Shown: piece by piece, positions 58,720-64,000 of the stretch
How positions within the stretch are numbered: the stretch's first letter is position 1
Layout: each line of letters begins with the position of its first letter
Assembly: GCA_964017155.1 (NCBI GenBank)
Contig: OZ024862.1
Span: forward strand, 27,730,158 to 27,794,157
DNA length: 64,000 bases
Origin: Oasisia sp. SBJ-2009
Lineage: Eukaryota > Annelida > Polychaeta > Sabellida > Siboglinidae
Reading direction: 5' to 3'
Notes under the pieces: model-generated
Database searches by the model: none
What the model was told of the DNA's origin: nothing
What the model saw: only the letters and a program-made list of their open reading frames with translations
Translations under genes and position numbers: made by a program

Positions 58720-58832
58720 AAATCTCGCACCTGAAAGTTACACACAATACGTGTGTGCATAATTACAAGCTTCATCTGGCCGAAGATGACACAGCAGCAT
58801 ATCTAGGCCGTCTAAAGATACAGTCCCTGTGA
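58720..58832 (+). CDS. Second exon of the small unit (left arm)
   Basis: The acceptor TTTTATTTCAG is followed by an open frame (two bases in) reading SHLKVTHNTCVHNYKLHLAE then DDTAAYLGRLKIQSL and TGA. This looks protein-like, but the phase does not match the exon at 57935-57967, so an unseen exon or start is needed if it is coding. Confidence 0.35.
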
Positions 58833-59098
58833 ACACGACATGTGCACTGCAGTTTTAATGGACAAGAACACAGCATTATTGTATTGTCTGAACAACACTA
58901 TCTGTCAGTTAACTGTGAAGGTACATAGCTTACAAAGTCATCAATATATCATCGGCGTCATCTGCATACACTAAATAATTTTGGCTAATAATTTTACATA
59001 ATTTATCTCACTGAATGTGACACTTAATACACGTTGAATAATACAAACATAATTACAAGACACTGGAATTAGATGGTTTCTGTACGACACGGGACACA

Positions 59099-61008
59099 CT
59101 GGATTATGAACATTATTGGGTAGATCTTGCAGAATATTGTGAATATTGCAAAAAGACAGTATTGTGAGGTGGAGTAATGTGAGCAGCTTCTTCATCGTGC
59201 AGTTTATCCCTATGGAGGGTAACGCAGTCTTGCATTTGGCACACGAGATGTTGGAGTCGGTGACGAAACACTGTGAACATTTATAAACATTATTTCATCA
59301 AGTTCATGTTGAAATGCAGAATATCATGAAACGGTAACAATTTATTACTGATCTCTACTGAGCCTGCAGCATTTGTCCAACCTGTAAACACATGGTCACC
59401 CATGAACAAGTGAAGTATGACAACTGGGCTTCATTGTCATGGATTAATCTGTTTGTTATTTAGATAATATATATTAATAAAGTTATTATTTATGTTGTAA
59501 TGACATGTATTTATTGATGGTTGATCATAATGTTTCATGTGGTTCTAAACACTGCATACATTATATTTACTTCATAATTATTTACTGCAGGCTTTCATAT
59601 AAAACATAACCATTAGTTGAGTTAGCATGCTAACATTAGCCAATATTAACTTATTAATTAAAGTAGCGTTAATATGAAATTACTGGCTAATGTCTATTTA
59701 CTACCGTAATTAATGTGAAGTTTTAATAATTATGGACATTATGGCCTTTTATGAAGCACGGCTACTAATTATATATTGATTTATTAATTACTTTATTGGT
59801 GGTTTTACAAATTTCATGTTTATATAATATTATAAACATCTTCATGGAAATTGTGGCATTTTACAAAAAAAGTTTCGGTCTTTTGATTGAGGTTGCCTAC
59901 TAATTATCACCTATCAACTCATTTATTATTACATGACTAGTTAATATATACTTATTCTCGTAATCAATGTGGTTATGCATGCCGTATAATATGTATAAAT
60001 ATCTTTATATTTATGGACTCAGCTGGACGTAATTAGAATGGTTTAGCCTGTTAACTTGGTGCATTACTTAACTAGGAGTAGCTAATTAACTGAATTAACT
60101 AGTGTGAAAAACATAAGTATTGAAAAAATTATTACTCCATTTAATGTATTTCAAAATACGGCAAACAGTATTTTAATAGTTATATAAATAATAAAGTTAT
60201 GCCATATTAAAGTCACTTATTCAAATATGTATCAACAGAAAACACTAAAATTAACTCATTTTACCATTATAAGAGATACACAAATTCTGCACATTTTTCA
60301 GTCTTTAAATTGCAATAACTTTGGATCTAATAAAGGTATCGTAATAAAATTAACAGTTTGTTGAAGTGCGTACAGCAGGGCTGCCTACTATATTTCCCGT
60401 AACGATCATCGGGTGTGGAGGGGAAGGCTTGTCTCGGGACCATCTGTGTAATGTTGGCCCTTGTCCTAAAGTCCATTTCGTGGCTGTAACTAAATCCCAA
60501 GTCATTAATTTTGATTAAAACTGATGAATTGTTTCCTCCCCTAGTCTGGGTTTGCACCAACCACCAAAACAGCCACGGTGTCATTTACTGATAAATTGCA
60601 ACACAGACTAGTCGTAGTACTTCATCTTCGAAGTTGGGACTGGGTCAGTTACGTTTTCGCGCAACGCATTTTAGCTGTTTAAAGTTGTCAATAATTCACT
60701 CAAAAAAACTTTCCATACAATGTATTTGCTAGGATTCTACTAAACATACATGTCATGGAAGATTTTATCCAAATGTCTTATTTATACGATGTTTTCCTGC
60801 GGTCAACTGCGAAATTGCCGGCAACCAGCAGACAACCGGAAGTAAGTTATACCTCTTGTGCGAAGTTGACCTTGCTGCGCTACTCTAGCGGCCTTGAACC
60901 CGGAGACAGCAGTCCAGTGTATACACGTACGTGGTCTAAACACGGACGTATATACACTGGACTGCTGTCTCCGGGTTCAAGGCCGCTATATCTGCTGCTA
61001 CATCTTTA
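59099..61008. other. Unique spacer of the large inverted duplication
   Basis: About 1.9 kb, AT-rich, not self-complementary except for the hairpin at 60888-60986. A short frame CSICPTCKHMVTHEQVKYDN occurs near 59,362. No family was recognised. Confidence 0.6.
60888..60986. repeat. Perfect 36-bp-stem hairpin
   Basis: GCGGCCTTGAACCCGGAGAC... pairs exactly with the sequence ending ...CCGGGTTCAAGGCCGC, with a 27-base loop. The stem includes AGCAGTCCAGTGTATA, the same core as in the 74-bp units of both arms. Confidence 0.92.
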
Positions 61009-61260
61009 GTGTCCCGTGTCGTACAGAAACTGTCGAATACCAGTGTCTTGTAATTAAGTTTGTATTATTCAACGTGTATTAAGTGTCACATTCAGTGAGA
61101 TAAATTATGTAAAATTATTTAGTGTATGCAGATGACGCCTATGATATATTGATGATTTTGTAAGCTATGTATCTTCACAGTTAACTGACAGATAGTGTTG
61201 TTCAGACAATACAATAATGCTGTGTTCTTGTCCATTAAAACTGCAATGCACATGTCATGT

Positions 61261-61373
61261 TCACAGGGACTGTATCTTTAGACGGCCTAGATATGCTGCT
61301 GTGTCATCTTCAGTCAGATGAAGCTTGTAATTATGCACACACATATTGTGTGTAACTTTCAGGTGCGAGATTT
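61261..61373 (-). CDS. Second exon of the small unit (right arm)
   Basis: Same 113-base exon as 58720-58832 with three substitutions, two amino-acid changes (Thr to Met, Ala to Thr) and no frame change. Confidence 0.35.
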
Positions 61374-62108
61374 CTGAAATAAAAGAATTCAAAGTGCATG
61401 TAATAACTACAATAATTAATCAAACACATGACAGAATTATTGTATATCCATCCCAAGGATTTAAATAAATAAACTAAAAATAACAAATACACAATTCTTA
61501 GTAATGTTTACATTTCTAGAAGTAATTGCATTATTATTTATTATAATTAGCAATAGTTGTAGTGATATTTTATTCACAACAATGTCATAAAACAGGACCA
61601 GAATAAATAAATTGCACATGAACATTCATCAAAATAAAAATTACACAAATAAATAATAAATACAAGCGAATGGCAGTCAATATTGAAAACAGTTAGCAAT
61701 GCCTAACTGGGCCTAGGCATAGCCATGGGCATAGGCCATGCCCATGGGCAGGTATAAACTGACAGCACAGAATGACAGATCGGTTAAATAAAATTATTGA
61801 GTATTTAAACATTACATATAATTGAAATCTATGTCTTATGAACTTACACGCATGGCAAGACAGTAGACTGGTTAAAACTTGCGTCACTTGCCCAAGAAAA
61901 AATGTGCCTTGCCTTCGGAAGTTCGGTATTGTTTACGCCATTACTTTACGCCGGCACCCCGGTGCATATTATAGGTCATGTACGACGAAAATAGAATTAA
62001 ATAAACCATTTAGAACTACACTGGAGATAGCCACAACATTTACCAACCTAGGTACAGTCATCGTTTAGGAAAATTCTCACTATTATTGAATTAAACAGTT
62101 TTATTTAC

Positions 62109-62141
62109 CGCAAGAATCCTCTCGATGTTCGGCAACTCCAT
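62109..62141 (-). CDS. First coding exon of the small unit (right arm)
   Basis: MELPNIERILA with donor GTAAAT, convergent with the left-arm copy. The upstream CRE is missing here. Confidence 0.4.
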
Positions 62142-62249
62142 GCAGTGGCTAGCAGACCGGAAGTCAGGAATACCTCTTCTGAGCTCGTGACCTTTGCAGC
62201 TAACTCCGCCGCTCGCGAAGCGCCGCGAGCGGCAGAAGACAGCAGTCCA

Positions 62250-62254
<5 letters not shown>

Positions 62255-62302
<48 letters not shown>

Positions 62303-62313
62303 ATATATATATA
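62255..62313. repeat. (AT)n replacing the left-arm promoter-like insert
   Basis: An AT tract directly joined to CAGTCCAGTGTGTATA on one side and TGTCGAATGTTTTCGC on the other. Confidence 0.93.
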
Positions 62314-62704
62314 TGTCGAATGTTTTCGCAATGGCAATGCAATTTTGTGTTACCGCAGCGGACGATCGTACTAGTATAATGTTGTTGTAAGTATGCGAAC
62401 TCTATTTTGTTATATTTGTGACAACCCTTCCTTTGTGACGTCTATTAAAAGCTAAGTCAAATTATTTTGTTTTTATATTTCTTTTCTTTTTTATTTACCC
62501 ATCAATATAATGTATTGTCAAGTAATGTGCCAAATAAGAAGGTTTTTAACTATACGTTCATGTCACTAATCCAAAATATGTACGTCTGTGTGTAACAAAA
62601 CACCCATCTTCGAAGATGCGGGTGAGATGAATGTGAAAGTACCTACAATTTATCGTGTTGTACATTAGTTTTGTTTACCATAATGTATAACTGTCGTTTG
62701 AAAA

Positions 62705-62968
62705 ATGCACGCGCTCAATCTTGCTTGTCCCTCCAGTCGCGTATATGTTTTGGGTTTACTCATTCGCGATGTTCAAAAGCCAGTAACTGAATCCCAAAAA
62801 TCATTAATCCTGGGTTCTCATACTTACTTATCTTCTTCGTCTCATATGGAATATAAATCGTCGACAATATTTCCTCACCGGGTTCGGTCTTTGGCACGAG
62901 ATTATGTCTCACCCCAGTTAAGCCCAATCGCTGCTAGTTATATCACTACTGTCTTGCACCAGACCTAG
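62705..62968 (+). CDS. 87-codon ORF conserved between palindrome arms (right)
   Basis: Protein-identical to 57021-57284; see that entry for content. Confidence 0.3.
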   Translation: MHALNLACPSSRVYVLGLLIRDVQKPVTESQKSLILGSHTYLSSSSHMEYKSSTIFPHRVRSLARDYVSPQLSPIAASYITTVLHQT

Positions 62969-63034
62969 ATAGCAGACCCATTTTGGACCAATGTTGGCAA
63001 CATACGTTGGGCCAACTTCACTTTGCTCGTTGGC

Positions 63035-63250
<216 letters not shown>

Positions 63251-63396
63251 CACACATATGCACACAAATGCACACATGTACACTTATACACAAACTCGTA
63301 CGCATACATATATGCACATACACTTATGGGTGTTAATTCAATGATTATGTAATCTACCCTAAGTCTTCCCTATCTTGACAAGAGGTCTTCTAATAA

Positions 63397-63645
63397 TTCA
63401 AACCCTATCCAAATCCTAATCCACTGGTCAACTCCAGGGGTGAAAATGTCCTCCTGGGACAATCCACTTGGACAGAGCTACAGCACTCATATGATGTCTG
63501 GAGGGGAGCTATAAAGCACAACAAACAAGCCTGTGCAATCAAGAATGTTGGAACTAGACACAGGGCAGAGGACAACAAAGAAGGAAATAATTCTAAGCCC
63601 ACCAGTTGCCACAGACGTAGGCAGTGTCTGAGGATGAGAAAATAA
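63397..63645 (+). CDS. Outward-facing 82-codon open frame (right arm)
   Basis: Same frame as 56392-56640, ending RRRQCLRMRK and TAA shortly before the arm boundary. Confidence 0.35.
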   Translation, partial: FKPYPNPNPLVNSRGENVLLGQSTWTELQHSYDVWRGAIKHNKQACAIKNVGTRHRAEDNKEGNNSKPTSCHRRRQCLRMRK

Positions 63646-63714
63646 TGCAGTTATAATTTGCATTACCCACTTTAGATTTTATTTACATTAGAAGTTCATG
63701 ATTATATAAACACA

Positions 63715-63720
63715 CACACA

Positions 63721-63751
<31 letters not shown>
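63715..63751. repeat. (CACG)n microsatellite
   Basis: CACA followed by eight CGCA units. Confidence 0.9.
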
Positions 63752-63916
63752 CAGATTTCGAGTTACATATTTCGAAATATTGAGCACAAAATTAGTGATC
63801 AGCAGCTGTAATTAATAATTTATAATAGAGCCTAAAACAGTATTAGTATCTGCATTGACACATGTCATATACGGTGTGTATATATACATACACGTGTATA
63901 TGTGTATACATTATAT

Positions 63917-63918
<2 letters not shown>

Positions 63919-64000
<82 letters not shown>
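63919..64000. repeat. (AT)n tract running off the window
   Basis: An AT dinucleotide run continuing to the last base of the window. Confidence 0.95.

Overview
This window is eukaryotic and animal-like. It is AT-rich, packed with long micro- and minisatellites, and carries GT-AG introns, tRNA-derived SINE and non-LTR retrotransposon debris, PIF/Harbinger-type transposon remains and several terminal-inverted-repeat elements. No bacterial operon, rRNA operon, CRISPR array or intact virus was seen. A marine invertebrate (lophotrochozoan- or deuterostome-like) is a reasonable guess, but the species cannot be named from the sequence.

The main gene is on the minus strand. I rebuilt it by hand from splice sites and reading frame. 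It is a large, exon-rich coiled-coil protein whose exons run from about 49,682 (most N-terminal seen) down to 32,574, where an exon ends in a stop. Further exons in the same style continue at 20.8-19.1 kb (Q/P/G-rich) and 17.7-15.2 kb (coiled coil), so the protein may go on beyond that stop. Most introns are phase 0. The exons encode heptad-rich, E/K/Q/L-rich helices of a centrosome/cytoskeletal type. Centriolin/CEP110 is my best guess, but a weak one, so no gene symbol is given. Several exons carry lesions: an in-frame TGA, a donor lacking one G, and frame breaks in three exons. The locus is therefore either decaying or affected by single-base assembly errors.

Layout. 1-6.4 kb: a duplicated segment, a foldback element, a THAP-like first exon and two tetranucleotide arrays set in paralogous flanks. 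6.9-11.8 kb: a degraded PIF/Harbinger-like element with TIRs, a 3-bp TSD, a broken Myb/SANT-like protein and a short leading ORF. 11.9-14.2 kb: possible first exons and a LINE fragment. 14.5-49.7 kb: the coiled-coil locus, whose introns hold at least ten minisatellites, a tRNA-Asp-like SINE, a 1.65-kb TIR element and LINE fragments. 49.8-55 kb: intergenic or intronic repeats, a LINE ORF2 C-terminus, a hairpin MITE and a Harbinger-like end with a MADF-like ORF. 56.36-63.68 kb: a 7.3-kb near-palindrome with arms of about 2.7 kb that each carry the same small spliced transcription unit.

Two observations stand out. In four introns the minisatellite is built from the 5' splice-site region of the preceding exon, giving arrays of decoy donors. 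The large inverted duplication preserves reading frames in both arms and contains a hairpin motif recurring in both orientations.
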